A DNA stretch of 64,000 nucleotides from Desulfocarbo sp964620595 (lineage in GTDB: Bacteria; Desulfobacterota; Desulfarculia; Desulfarculales; Desulfarculaceae): assembly GCA_964620595.1 (NCBI GenBank), contig CAZUHP010000010.1, forward strand, positions 1 to 64,000. The letters run 5' to 3'. Positions 6,016 to 14,795 of this stretch are shown here, piece by piece. The translations under genes and the position numbers were made by a program. The notes below the pieces were generated by a model that was given only the letters and a program-made list of their open reading frames with translations, did not search any database and was not told where the DNA came from. Each line of letters begins with the position of its first letter. Position 1 is the stretch's first letter.

Positions 6016-8679
6016 ATGAAACTTGCAAAACCGCGATTCCGCCTGCGCCGGGGAGTCGGCCATGGACTCCTGGCGCTCTTGCTGATCTGCCTGACCGCTG
6101 CCACCGGCTGGGCAGCGGAAGCCCCGCCGGTCCTGGAGCCCGGACTATACCAGACCGCGGACGGCCAGGCCGCGCTGCGCCTGCAACCTTTGGCCGAGGG
6201 CGTGTGGGAGATGCTCCTCTGGCAAGGCCCGGCCGAATCCGAACCAGGGGCGGGCTTCGCCTTTCTGGGCCGGCTGCTCAGCCGGCCGGGCACGGCCCGG
6301 CTCTCAGGCACCTGGCAATCCCTGCCCGGTTCCTGCTGCCCGGGCCGGGGCCGGGGCGAGATAGAGGCCCTGGACGCCCGCTCCCTGCGTTTCGTGAGCT
6401 TCGCCCCCTCCCTGGACCAGAGCCCCTGGCCCGCCCTGCCCCAGGCCGTGTTCACCAAGGTGGCCGAGCTGCCCCCTCTCCGCCCCCTGGCCCGGCTGGT
6501 GGGCGCCTGGCGGGTGGCCATGTGGTACAGCGATTTGTTGCCCGGCGGCGCGCCGGCCGACCTGGTGAAGGGCCGGCTGCGGCTGACCGCGGCCCAGGGC
6601 CGGGCGGAAGGCGTGTGGGAGGGCCGCCCGGGCGAACTCTACCTCACCCCCGGGCCGGAGGGCCTGACCCTGGAATACAAGGACCCGGCCGCGGGCTATG
6701 AACTGAGCGCCTCCCTGAGCGAGGAGGCCGGCGGCCTGGCCCTCGGCGGCCCCTTCCGCTCCACCCTGGGCCAGGGCCGCCTGCGCCTGGTGCGGGCCGG
6801 GCTCCCGGCCGAGCCCCCCTGCCCCGGCACCGGGGCGGGCGGCGGCCTTTCCGGGGTGTGGGTGGACCCCCGCACGGGCAATGATTTCTTCCGCATCAAA
6901 AGCTCGGCCCAGGGCTTCGACTTCACGGCCTACGGCGGCTCCCTGGCCCAACCCCGCTACCTGAGCAAGGGCAGCGCCCGCCAGGCCGGCCCCGGCCGCT
7001 TCGAGGGCCGGGCCAAGGACGTGGAGGGGTATTGCTGCGGCAACCAGGGCCGGCTGGTCTTCCGCCAGCTCTCGCCCGACCGCCTGGAGGTGAGTTCCGT
7101 CTGGTGGCCCGCGGGACAGCCCGACCCCGGCACGCCACCGGGCGAACCCTATGTGATCGAGCGCTCCCAGCGCGAGGCTGCCCTGGCCGGCGCGCCGCCC
7201 ACCCCGGCCGGGCGCTGGCCCCTGGTGCAGGCGGCCCGGCCCGGCCTGCTGGCCCCGGCCGGCGGAGCGGTGCGGGTGGCCTTCACCTGGCAACCCGGGG
7301 AGCACGACCAACCGGGGAGCATCTACACCCTCTTCTCCCAGGGCGGCTACCTGCGCGACATGGACCTGTTCATCGACGCCCAGGGCCGCCTGGCGGCGCG
7401 CATCCGCACCCGGGCCGGGCTGGTGGCGCCCGCCGCGGCCCAGCCGCTCACCCCCGGCGCGCCTCACGAGGCCTGGCTGGTGTACCAGGCCGGCGGCCAG
7501 GCGCGGCTGGTGCTGGATGGCCGGGCCGTGGCCGAGGCGGAGATGGGCGGGCCCTGGGTGGGCTCCAACTCGCCCTACCTGGTGGGCGCCAGCCGCTGGC
7601 CGGGCCGGGCCTTCCAGGGCGACATCGAACGGGTGGAGCTGTACGCCCAGCCCCAGGACCCGGCCCAGCCCGGCGAACCAGCCCTGGTCATCACCCCGCC
7701 GCCCGCGCCCGCCGAGCCCCAGGGCCAGGGGCAGGCCCCGGAGGCGCCCAAGGCGCGCCCCCTGGTGCGCTGGTGGAGCCCGGAGCGGCTGGTGCACGCC
7801 TACGCGGTGCAACCGGCCGAGGCGGCCCGCCTGCAAAGCGCGGGCTTCGTGCGCCAGGGCCCGGTGGCCGGGCTCTGGGACCAGCCCCTGGCCGGCGCCG
7901 AGCCCCTGTACGGCTTCCGCCACCGGGGCCAGGGCTACACCCTGCTCTCCACCAGCCAGGCCGCGCCGGCCGGGTGCGACTCCCTGGGGCTCATGGGCTA
8001 CATCCTTCCCCAGCCGGCCGAGGGCAGCGTGGCCCTGCACGAGCTGCGGGCCAGCTTCCCCGAGCCCCTGCGCGGCGGCAGCTCCGCGGACGTGCTCTAC
8101 ACCAGCAGCCCCCAGGCCCTGGCCGCGGCCCGGGAGGCCGGCTATGGCCAGGACCGGGTGGTGGGCTACGTGCAGGCGGTCAAGGAGCCGGACTTCACCC
8201 CGCCGCTGCTCTACGACTGGGCGGGGGTGTGGCGCGGCGAGGGCTGGGGCCGTTTCTTCCTCAGCCGCCGCGGCCAGGACCTCATGATGTACTGGTACTA
8301 CGGCCGGGCGGACGGGCCCCACTACTACGGCCACTACCGCCTGAGCCCGGACCTGAAACGCGCCGAGGGCATTGCCGTGGGCCGGCCGGGCAAGGGCGCC
8401 TCCTACTACCGCCACCGGCTGGAGTTCCTCCTCGACTCGCGCCAGGGTCCCCGCATCCGGCTGACCTCCTGGCGGCTGGCCGCGCCCCTGGACGACGGCC
8501 GGCTGGTGCGCTTTGCCCAGCCCAAGCCCACCACCACCCTGCTGAGCAAACAGGCCCAGGCCCTGCCCCCGGCCGAGGCCAAGCAGGTGCTCCGGGCCCT
8601 GGGGCCGCCCGACCCGGCGGCCAGGCTGCAAAAGGCCCTGGCAGACGCCCAGCGCCAGGGCCGGCTGCTGGAGCGCTGA
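6016..8679 (+). CDS. Large secreted protein with GxW beta modules, LamG-like and DUF5648-like domains
   Basis: An 887-residue exported protein. Residues 1-35 are a signal peptide (RR, then LLALLLICLTAATGWA with an AxA-type site). Three similar beta-rich stretches each start with a GxW motif (LVGAWRVAMWYSD, LSGVWVDPRTGNDFF, WAGVWRGEGWGRFF), suggesting repeated small barrel-like modules. Between them, roughly residues 410-555, is a concanavalin/LamG-type segment (AVRVAFTWQPGE ... RLVLDGRAVAEAEM). Residues about 580-730 (HAYAVQPAEAARL, EPLYGFRHRGQGYTLLSTS) resemble DUF5648. Role unknown; carbohydrate or surface binding is inference. The ATG follows CAGGAG. Its stop overlaps the next start (TGATG). 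Confidence 0.7.
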   Translation: MKLAKPRFRLRRGVGHGLLALLLICLTAATGWAAEAPPVLEPGLYQTADGQAALRLQPLAEGVWEMLLWQGPAESEPGAGFAFLGRLLSRPGTARLSGTWQSLPGSCCPGRGRGEIEALDARSLRFVSFAPSLDQSPWPALPQAVFTKVAELPPLRPLARLVGAWRVAMWYSDLLPGGAPADLVKGRLRLTAAQGRAEGVWEGRPGELYLTPGPEGLTLEYKDPAAGYELSASLSEEAGGLALGGPFRSTLGQGRLRLVRAGLPAEPPCPGTGAGGGLSGVWVDPRTGNDFFRIKSSAQGFDFTAYGGSLAQPRYLSKGSARQAGPGRFEGRAKDVEGYCCGNQGRLVFRQLSPDRLEVSSVWWPAGQPDPGTPPGEPYVIERSQREAALAGAPPTPAGRWPLVQAARPGLLAPAGGAVRVAFTWQPGEHDQPGSIYTLFSQGGYLRDMDLFIDAQGRLAARIRTRAGLVAPAAAQPLTPGAPHEAWLVYQAGGQARLVLDGRAVAEAEMGGPWVGSNSPYLVGASRWPGRAFQGDIERVELYAQPQDPAQPGEPALVITPPPAPAEPQGQGQAPEAPKARPLVRWWSPERLVHAYAVQPAEAARLQSAGFVRQGPVAGLWDQPLAGAEPLYGFRHRGQGYTLLSTSQAAPAGCDSLGLMGYILPQPAEGSVALHELRASFPEPLRGGSSADVLYTSSPQALAAAREAGYGQDRVVGYVQAVKEPDFTPPLLYDWAGVWRGEGWGRFFLSRRGQDLMMYWYYGRADGPHYYGHYRLSPDLKRAEGIAVGRPGKGASYYRHRLEFLLDSRQGPRIRLTSWRLAAPLDDGRLVRFAQPKPTTTLLSKQAQALPPAEAKQVLRALGPPDPAARLQKALADAQRQGRLLER

Positions 8680-9398
8680 TGGAGCCGGCCCAGCAGAAAC
8701 AAGCCCTGCGCCGGGAGCTGGGCCAACGCTTCGCCGGCCTGTGGCCCGGCGGCCAAGGCCCCTTGCGCCCCCCGGACTTTCCCCAGGCGGGCCGGGCGGC
8801 CGAGCGCCTGCGCCGCCAGGCCGCCTACCGGGCGGCCCGGGTGATCGCGGTGCAGCCGGACCCGGTGCTGTTGCAGGTACGCATCAACGCGCTGCAGGAC
8901 GGCAAGACCCTGATCGCGGCCACCCCGGGGCTCAAGCAGGGGCTGGTGCGGGTCTCGCCGGACATGGTGCCCGTGGCCGCGCGCAGCCGGGAACTCACCG
9001 GCCACGCCCTGATAAAGAGCGGCCGCCAGCTTCGCTTCCCCGCGGCCAACCTGGGCCGGGTGGACCTGGTGGTGGGGTGCTGTCTGGGGTTCGACCCCCG
9101 GGGACGCATCCTGGGCGACGGCCGCGGCCTGTTGGACCTGTTCTATGCCCTGCTCAGGCACCTGGGAATGACGGCGGGAGCGCCGGTGGCGGTGATCGCG
9201 GCCCCGGAGCAACGGCTGGAGGCGATCCCCCGCCAGCCCTGGGACGTGGCGGCCAGCCTGGTCATCACGCCGGGGGAAGCCATCCGCCACCAGCCCCGGC
9301 AGCCCGCGCCTCGGCTGGCGGACCTGCCCCCGGCCCTGGCCGCGCTGCCGGTGGTGCGGGCGGTATCGCTCCGCCGGCAGCGGGGCGCCCGCCGCTAG
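8679..9398 (+). CDS. 5-formyltetrahydrofolate cyclo-ligase-like protein
   Basis: A 239-residue protein with a fold pattern of the 5-formyl-THF cyclo-ligase (MTHFS) superfamily: KTLIAATPGLKQGLVRV (about residues 85-101), VDLVVGCCLGFDPRG, and the glycine turn ILGDGRGLLDLFYALL, which matches the GxGxGxxD loop of the divergent archaeal/deltaproteobacterial branch, not the classic GGGYYDR form. Classic enzymes convert 5-formyl-THF to methenyl-THF with ATP; activity of this branch is uncertain. It is cotranscribed with the secreted protein gene (1-bp overlap), a pairing without obvious functional logic. Confidence 0.65.
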   Translation: MEPAQQKQALRRELGQRFAGLWPGGQGPLRPPDFPQAGRAAERLRRQAAYRAARVIAVQPDPVLLQVRINALQDGKTLIAATPGLKQGLVRVSPDMVPVAARSRELTGHALIKSGRQLRFPAANLGRVDLVVGCCLGFDPRGRILGDGRGLLDLFYALLRHLGMTAGAPVAVIAAPEQRLEAIPRQPWDVAASLVITPGEAIRHQPRQPAPRLADLPPALAALPVVRAVSLRRQRGARR

Positions 9399-9419
9399 GC
9401 AAAGGCCGCCCCCGGGCGC

Positions 9420-9869
9420 TCAGTTGCCCGCCGCGTCGGCCAGGGCGACCGGCGCGGGCGCCAGGAGCAGGCGGCGCCAGCGGCCGGGCAAGGCCACCGG
9501 GTCTTCGAAGCGGACGCCCAAGCGGAAGCCCGTCTGGCTGCCGTCCCGTTCCGGCGCTATCCAGCGCACCGAGGCATACAGCCGCCAGGTGCCGCCACTT
9601 TTGGGCATGATCTTGAGTTCCAAAAGATAGTCGCGGGGAAATTCCAGGCAGCGCCTGAGGTCGAAGCCGTCCAGCATCAGGCTGGGCACCGTGAGCCCGC
9701 AGCCTCCCTCGGCGATATCGTGGATGAGGCCCTGCTGCCGGCCGGTGAGGCGGCCATGGGTGCCCGCATCCGCCACCCGGTACCACACCTCCAGGGTAGC
9801 GCCCTCGCGGCCGCTACCCCGGCGATCACCCCCCCAGCGACCGGTGCCTTTCTTTTTCCAAGGCCACAT
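9420..9869 (-). CDS. PilZ-domain-like protein
   Basis: A 149-residue cytoplasmic protein starting MWPWKKKGTGRWGG. From residue about 25 it has a beta-rich domain containing GLIHDIAEGGCGLTVP, which fits the D/NxSxxG motif region of PilZ domains, followed by FPRDYLLELKIMP and TGFRLGVRFEDP. The RxxxR arginine box is represented only by RLTGRQQG, so cyclic-di-GMP binding is plausible but unproven. It is convergent with the cyclo-ligase gene (21 bp apart) and divergent from glgA. The HD-GYP protein at 3709-4752 shows that c-di-GMP signalling exists in this organism. Confidence 0.6.
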   Translation of the reverse strand: MWPWKKKGTGRWGGDRRGSGREGATLEVWYRVADAGTHGRLTGRQQGLIHDIAEGGCGLTVPSLMLDGFDLRRCLEFPRDYLLELKIMPKSGGTWRLYASVRWIAPERDGSQTGFRLGVRFEDPVALPGRWRRLLLAPAPVALADAAGN

Positions 9870-9967
9870 GAGCCCATCCCCCAGGCCGCCTCTCCCCTGG
9901 GTCGGGTTACCGTCCTGGCACCGCAGGGGGGGCGCGGCAGCGGTAGGAAAGCCTGTCTCCAGCCAGG

Positions 9968-9996
9968 TTGCCGACTATCAAATTGTAATATAGTAT
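9968..9996 (+). promoter_or_regulatory. Weak promoter candidate upstream of glgA
   Basis: TTGCCG (9968-9973), 17 bp, then TAGTAT (9991-9996) in a locally AT-rich patch about 70 bp before the glgA start. Only a partial match. Confidence 0.25.
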
Positions 9997-10065
9997 TGCC
10001 GTAAAGGCCAGGAGATCAATAGGCTAGAGGCCCTATCCACCCTCGATCCCGAAAAGGAACCGGTT

Positions 10066-11532
10066 TTGCCCTCCCTGCCCGCGCTCAAGATACTCATGGC
10101 CGCCCCTGAAATCGCCCCCCTGGCCAAGACCGGCGGGCTGGGAGACGTGACCGGCAGCCTGCCCTTGGCCTTGAAGGAGCTGGGCCTGGAGGTGCGCCTG
10201 GCCATGCCCTTCTACCGCCAGGCCCAAAGGGCCGCCATCCCCCTGGAGGACACCGGCATCACCCTCCAGGTGCCGGTGGGGCCGGAGCGGGTGGCCAGCG
10301 GGGTCTGGCGGGCCGACCTGGACGGCTGCCCGGTGTATCTCATCAAGCAGGACGAGCTGTTCGACCGGGAGGGCCTCTACACCTACCAGGGCGGAGACTA
10401 CCCGGACAACGCCCGGCGCTTCATCTTCTTTTCGCGGGCGATCATCGAGCTGGCCCGGGCCCTGGACTACCCGGCGGACATCGTACACACCCACGACTGG
10501 CAGACCGGCCTGGTGGCGGCCTACCTGAAATCCCTGGGCAGCGCCTTGGGCCCCCTGGCCGGGGCCAAGAGCGTGTTCACCATCCACAACCTGGCCTACC
10601 AGGGCATCTTCGGCCGGGAGGTCTTCGCCCAGACCGGCCTGCCGCCCGAGATGGACGACCCGAGCGGCCTGGAGTTCTGGGGCAACATCTCCTTTCTCAA
10701 GGCCGGCCTGGTGTTCAGCGACGCGCTCACCACGGTGAGCCCCACCTATGCCCAGGAGATACAGACCTCGTCCGAGGGCATGGGCATGGAGGGCGTGCTG
10801 GCCGCCCGGCCGGAGCCGCTGGTGGGCATCCTGAACGGAGTGGACTACGGCCAATGGTCACCGGAGAGCGATTCCTTTCTGCCCGCCCGCTACTCGGCCG
10901 GGGACCTGGCCGGCAAGGAGGTCTGCCGCCGGCATCTCTGCCAGGCCTTTGACCTGGAGGCGCCCGGCGAGGCCACCACCATCGTGGGGTTCGTGGGCCG
11001 GCTGGCCTGGCAAAAGGGCCTGGACATCCTGGCCGAGGCCGCGCCCCGGCTGCTGCTGGACGACGTGCGGCTGTGCATCCTGGGCACTGGCGACTCCCAC
11101 CTGGAGGTCCAGATCCGGGAGCTGGCCCGGGCCCATCCCGGCCGGGTGGGGGTGCGGCTCGGGTTCGACGAGGCGCTGGCCCACCTGATCCAGGCCGGGG
11201 CGGACCTCTTGGCCATGCCCAGCCGCTTCGAGCCCTGCGGCCTGAACCAGATATATGCCCTGCGCTATGGCACCCCGCCCGTGGTGCGCGCCACCGGCGG
11301 GCTCAAGGACACGGTGGAGCCCTTCGACCCCCTCACCGGCCAGGGCACCGGCTTTCTCTTCGACCACCCCCTGCCCCTGGACCTCCTGGCCGCCCTGCGC
11401 GAGGCCATGTGGACCCGCGCCCGGCCCGAACTGTGGCGCCGGCTGGTGCAGAACGCCATGAGCCAGGACTTCTCCTGGGGCCGGAGCGCCCGGCGCTACG
11501 CAGAGCTGTACGCCCGCCTGGCCCGCGGTTGA
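10066..11532 (+). CDS. glgA: Glycogen synthase (ADP-glucose type)
   Basis: A 488-residue GT5 enzyme that elongates alpha-1,4-glucan from ADP-glucose in the cytoplasm. The N-terminal KTGGLGDV loop (the KxGGL nucleotide-sugar site) is at residues 20-27, the central THDWQTGL and TIHNLAYQG segments are family-typical, and the C-terminal half carries PSRFEPCGLNQIYALRYG followed by VRATGGLKDTV. Length is normal. I take TTG at 10066 as the start because AAAAGGA lies 7 bp before it and the sequence MPSLPALKILM runs straight into the first strand. It appears monocistronic, with no other glg gene beside it. Confidence 0.93.
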   Translation: MPSLPALKILMAAPEIAPLAKTGGLGDVTGSLPLALKELGLEVRLAMPFYRQAQRAAIPLEDTGITLQVPVGPERVASGVWRADLDGCPVYLIKQDELFDREGLYTYQGGDYPDNARRFIFFSRAIIELARALDYPADIVHTHDWQTGLVAAYLKSLGSALGPLAGAKSVFTIHNLAYQGIFGREVFAQTGLPPEMDDPSGLEFWGNISFLKAGLVFSDALTTVSPTYAQEIQTSSEGMGMEGVLAARPEPLVGILNGVDYGQWSPESDSFLPARYSAGDLAGKEVCRRHLCQAFDLEAPGEATTIVGFVGRLAWQKGLDILAEAAPRLLLDDVRLCILGTGDSHLEVQIRELARAHPGRVGVRLGFDEALAHLIQAGADLLAMPSRFEPCGLNQIYALRYGTPPVVRATGGLKDTVEPFDPLTGQGTGFLFDHPLPLDLLAALREAMWTRARPELWRRLVQNAMSQDFSWGRSARRYAELYARLARG

Positions 11533-11559
11533 GCCCCGGCCCCGGCGGCCCCGGCGGCC

Positions 11560-13698
11560 TCAGGCAGCGCCGCGCTTGAAGCTCTCCAGGTCCACGTTGT
11601 CCAGCTTGCCCTTTATCTCCCGGCACAGGTTTAGCACGGTCTGCTCGCGGGCGTGGGCCTTTTGCTTGACCAGTTCCGGCCGGGCGGCCAGGGCCAGGGC
11701 CAGCTCCCGGGCGGCGGCGGCCTGCTGGCCCTGCTCCAGGGCGGCCATGGTGCGGCGGAAGGCGGGGTGCAGGGGCCCGGCGGCGGCGGGCGCGGCCTGG
11801 GGAGCCTGCTTGCCGCGGGCGATGAGGATGCCCAGCACCTTGCCAAAGGTGCGCATCTTGGGCTGGGCGTGCTTGAGCAGCATGGGGTGCAGGCGGCCGG
11901 CGAATCCCTGCACCGTGGGGCTGGCGTGGCGGTGGAACTCCAGGAAATAGGCCTTGAGGGTGCCGGTCAGCTTGTAGAGCAGGTGCAGGGCCTCCCGCTG
12001 CTTGCCCGCCTTCAAGAGCGCCTCCAGCTCCTGGGTGGCCTGGCGGCAGGCCTCGGCGGTGGGGTCGTCCCCAACGGGAGCGGCATCCTTGGCCGCAGCG
12101 CCGAAGATGGCCTTTACCTTGCGCAGGGAGGCGTACACCACCCGGTTCTCGTAGAAGTTGGGGTCTTGGGGCAGGTGCGGGTCCACGTAGAGCGCCTCCA
12201 CGCAGGTAGCCAGGCCGCGCAGCTCGTTCTGCCGGACCAGGTCCCCGCTCTCGCCGGCCTGGGCCTGGGCCAGGGCCTTGGCGGTCAGGGCCACCCCCAG
12301 GTTGAACAAGACCACTCCCCGGAAGGACGGCTTCAGCTCCAGGAGGGTGTGGTAGAAGCGGATGGCCTGGTCGAACTTCTCCTGGCGGCGGAGCTGGGTG
12401 CCGATGTAGTTGAGCTTGGTGCAGGCGTCCTGGAACACCTCCGGCACCCGGGCCGCCTTGACCAGGGTCCTTTCCGCCTCATCCAGATCGCCGTCGTAAA
12501 AGGCCATGAGCCCGAAGTGAACCAGGTAGCGGGGCGGCGGCTCCCCTTGGCCCTTGATCTTCTCCTTGAGCGTGGTCTGGGCCAGGCGGCCCAGCTCGCG
12601 CACGTAGGGGTTCCCCTGGCCCAGCACCGCGGCCAGGTCCTGGGTGAGGATGGACTCGGCGATCTGGGCCTGGGCGTCGCTGCGCTTGGCCTCGGCCTTG
12701 TCCGCATCCAGGGCCTTTATGTTCTCGGCCTTGTCCAGCGCCGTCTTGTAGCTCTCCAGCGCCTCGGCCAACCACTGGGTGACCTTGTCCTGGTCCACGG
12801 CCCGGCCGGCCTGGCGCTGGGCGGCCACGTAGTCCTTCACCTGGGCCACGCGCAGGTCGCCGATCTCCTTGCTGGGGGCGGGCAGGTCCTCGGCCACCTG
12901 CTCGGCGTCGCGGAACATCTGCATGGCCGGGGGGTACTTGCGCCTCTTGACCAGGAGGCGGCCGCCCTCCAGGTAGGCCTCGGGGTCGGTGGGCAGCACC
13001 TCGGTGATGCGGCGGCACAGGGCTATGGCCTTGTCAAAGTCCTTGGCCTCCTTGAACGCCTCCACCTCGGCCTTCAGCTTTTCGGCCTCGGCCCGGCGCC
13101 GGGCCAGCTCCTCGGCGCTCTGGTACTCCTTGAACTCGGCCAGCTTCTTGCCCTTGGTCTGGAAATACTCCAGCAGGTACTTGAAGAGTTCGTCCTCCCG
13201 CTCGGCCTGGGCCTCCTCCTTGCTCATGTCCAGGGGCTGCACCGCCAGCATGAAGGCGCCCAGGATGCCAAAGGAGAACAGGTCGCTGATGGCCCGCAGG
13301 CGGATGTCGTGGTCCTGGGCCGAGACGAAGATGGGCACGCAGCAGCCCAGGATATCGGAGGTGGTGCGGCGGGAGCTTTTGTTGAAGGAGGCCACGCCCT
13401 GATAGAACTCGGCCAGGGCCATGTCCTGGTAGCTCACCCCAAAGGAGTCCTGGGCCTTCTTGGGCGGGTGGTTGACCAGGACCAGGCCCTTGAAGCTGGT
13501 GATCTCGCTGAAAAGCTGGCGCATGGCCTGGAAGAAGCTGGCCTTGACCGGCACTGCCGTTACCTGGCCGAAACCCAGGCTGCCCAGCGCGGCCGCAGTC
13601 TGCTTCAACAGGGTGCGGTCGTGGATGAACAGCTTTATGGGCGTAGCCAGGTAGGGCTCCAGGGGGGTGGAGCTATGGGGGGTAGGCTCAGGGGTCAT
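11560..13698 (-). CDS. TPR-repeat protein with degenerate receiver-like N-terminal domain
   Basis: A 712-residue cytoplasmic protein. Residues about 15-170 look like a response-regulator fold (IKLFIHDRTLLKQTAAALGS ... GLVLVNHPP ... PIFVSAQDHD ... LGAFMLAVQPL), but the phospho-acceptor position reads N and the acidic pair is HD, so it is probably not phosphorylated. A charged coiled coil follows (about 185-230), then TPR-type helical pairs (FDKAIALCRRITEVLPTDPE; FDQAIRFYHTLLELKPSFR; DLDEAERTLVKAARVPEVF). The last 150 residues are Ala-rich helices. The ATG at 13698 begins MTPEPTPHSSTPLEP; upstream in-frame sequence has no family look. Likely a scaffold in signalling; partners unknown. Confidence 0.7.
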   Translation of the reverse strand: MTPEPTPHSSTPLEPYLATPIKLFIHDRTLLKQTAAALGSLGFGQVTAVPVKASFFQAMRQLFSEITSFKGLVLVNHPPKKAQDSFGVSYQDMALAEFYQGVASFNKSSRRTTSDILGCCVPIFVSAQDHDIRLRAISDLFSFGILGAFMLAVQPLDMSKEEAQAEREDELFKYLLEYFQTKGKKLAEFKEYQSAEELARRRAEAEKLKAEVEAFKEAKDFDKAIALCRRITEVLPTDPEAYLEGGRLLVKRRKYPPAMQMFRDAEQVAEDLPAPSKEIGDLRVAQVKDYVAAQRQAGRAVDQDKVTQWLAEALESYKTALDKAENIKALDADKAEAKRSDAQAQIAESILTQDLAAVLGQGNPYVRELGRLAQTTLKEKIKGQGEPPPRYLVHFGLMAFYDGDLDEAERTLVKAARVPEVFQDACTKLNYIGTQLRRQEKFDQAIRFYHTLLELKPSFRGVVLFNLGVALTAKALAQAQAGESGDLVRQNELRGLATCVEALYVDPHLPQDPNFYENRVVYASLRKVKAIFGAAAKDAAPVGDDPTAEACRQATQELEALLKAGKQREALHLLYKLTGTLKAYFLEFHRHASPTVQGFAGRLHPMLLKHAQPKMRTFGKVLGILIARGKQAPQAAPAAAGPLHPAFRRTMAALEQGQQAAAARELALALAARPELVKQKAHAREQTVLNLCREIKGKLDNVDLESFKRGAA

Positions 13699-13953
13699 GA
13701 ACGCTTGCCGCCCGCTTGCTGTGTGCCAATAACCGAGAGGTGTCGGGCAGCGGGTTCCCAATCCCAGGACCTGCCGCTACCCAGCCGCCGCCTCCCCGCC
13801 CCTTCGCCCCCGCCCCCAACCGGCGGCGACCCGGGGACCTGCTGGCGGCGCCGCCCAGTATAATAACCCAAACCGGCGGCCCAGGGTATCCCCTGGCAAA
13901 TCAAAGTCACGGCACTTGGCGGGTGAGGTGGGACGCGCGCCCCCCGCTCGAGG

Positions 13954-14790
13954 CTACCTGTTGGCCCCGCCGCTGCGGTAGCCCACCAGGTCCAGGCACG
14001 CCTGCCGGTAGCCCGCGGCCCGCAGGGCCTCCACGATGCGGTCCCGCAGGGGCGGGGCCGCGGCCCGGGCGATGGCTTCCGGCGGCAGCTCCAGGCGGGC
14101 GAGGGGGAAATGGTCGCGCACCCGGAGCTGGCCGGGCAGCAGGTCCCTGAGCGCGGCCTCGGCCCGGCCGATGCGGCCGAGCACCTCCAGGCTCAAGGGG
14201 GTGCCCCAGGGCACCCGGGAGGCCAGGCAGGCCGCGGCCGGGGCCTCGGCGCTGGCCAGGCCCAGGGCCCGGCTCAGCCCGCGCACCCCGGCCTTGTCCA
14301 GGCCGGCTGCGGCCAGGGGACTCAGTACGCCCAGCTCCTTCACCGCCCGGGCGCCGGGCCGGTCATCCCCTGCGTCGTCCAACTGGCTGCCCTCTGCCAC
14401 TGCGGCCAGGCCCAGCTCCCGGGCCAGGTCGATGAGCAGGGCCAGGCGGCGGCGCTTGCACCAGTAGCAGCGCTGGGGGCCGTTTTCCGCGATCCTGGAA
14501 TCGGCCAGCTCGTCCGCCTCCACCTCCCGCAGCTCCACCCCCAGCTCCGCGGCCAGCTCCCGGGCCGCCGCCACCTCCCAGGGGGGGGTGAAGGGCCCCA
14601 GGCAGAGGGCGGCCCGCACCCTATCGCCCAGGGCGGCCCGGGCCGCAGCCAGGAGCAGGCTGGAGTCCACCCCGCCGGAAAACGCCACCAAGAGCGAGCC
14701 CTTGGCAGCCAGGTCGGCCACCAGGCGGCGCCAGGCCCGGGCCAGGCCGGGCGCCAGGCCCGGGGGCGGCTCGGCGGATATCGGCCGCAA
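13954..14790 (-). CDS. larE: LarE-family ATP-dependent sulfur transferase
   Basis: A 278-residue PP-loop enzyme. SGGVDSS near residue 40 is the ATP pyrophosphatase loop; CYWCKRRR (about 120-127) and ACLASRVPWG (about 190) are LarE signatures. LarE supplies sulfur to the pyridinium dithiocarboxylate precursor of the nickel-pincer cofactor of lactate racemase-type enzymes. Three cysteines (the CxxC pair plus the CLASR cysteine) are the arrangement linked to [4Fe-4S]-dependent, non-sacrificial LarE proteins; that assignment is inference. The probable start is TTG at 14790, 5 bp after the CBS gene stop, since no ATG exists at the right place. larB and larC are not in this window. Confidence 0.85.
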   Translation of the reverse strand: MRPISAEPPPGLAPGLARAWRRLVADLAAKGSLLVAFSGGVDSSLLLAAARAALGDRVRAALCLGPFTPPWEVAAARELAAELGVELREVEADELADSRIAENGPQRCYWCKRRRLALLIDLARELGLAAVAEGSQLDDAGDDRPGARAVKELGVLSPLAAAGLDKAGVRGLSRALGLASAEAPAAACLASRVPWGTPLSLEVLGRIGRAEAALRDLLPGQLRVRDHFPLARLELPPEAIARAAAPPLRDRIVEALRAAGYRQACLDLVGYRSGGANR

Positions 14791-14795
14791 CGGGC

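Noticed and set aside
6304..8631. 775-codon minus-strand frame antisense to the secreted protein
   Set aside because: A high-GC shadow: Gly/His/Ala-rich composition, no motif, and the + strand gene has a signal peptide and ribosome site.
11653..13863. 736-codon + strand frame antisense to the TPR protein
   Set aside because: Leu/Gly/His-rich low-complexity shadow; the TPR protein has clear repeats.
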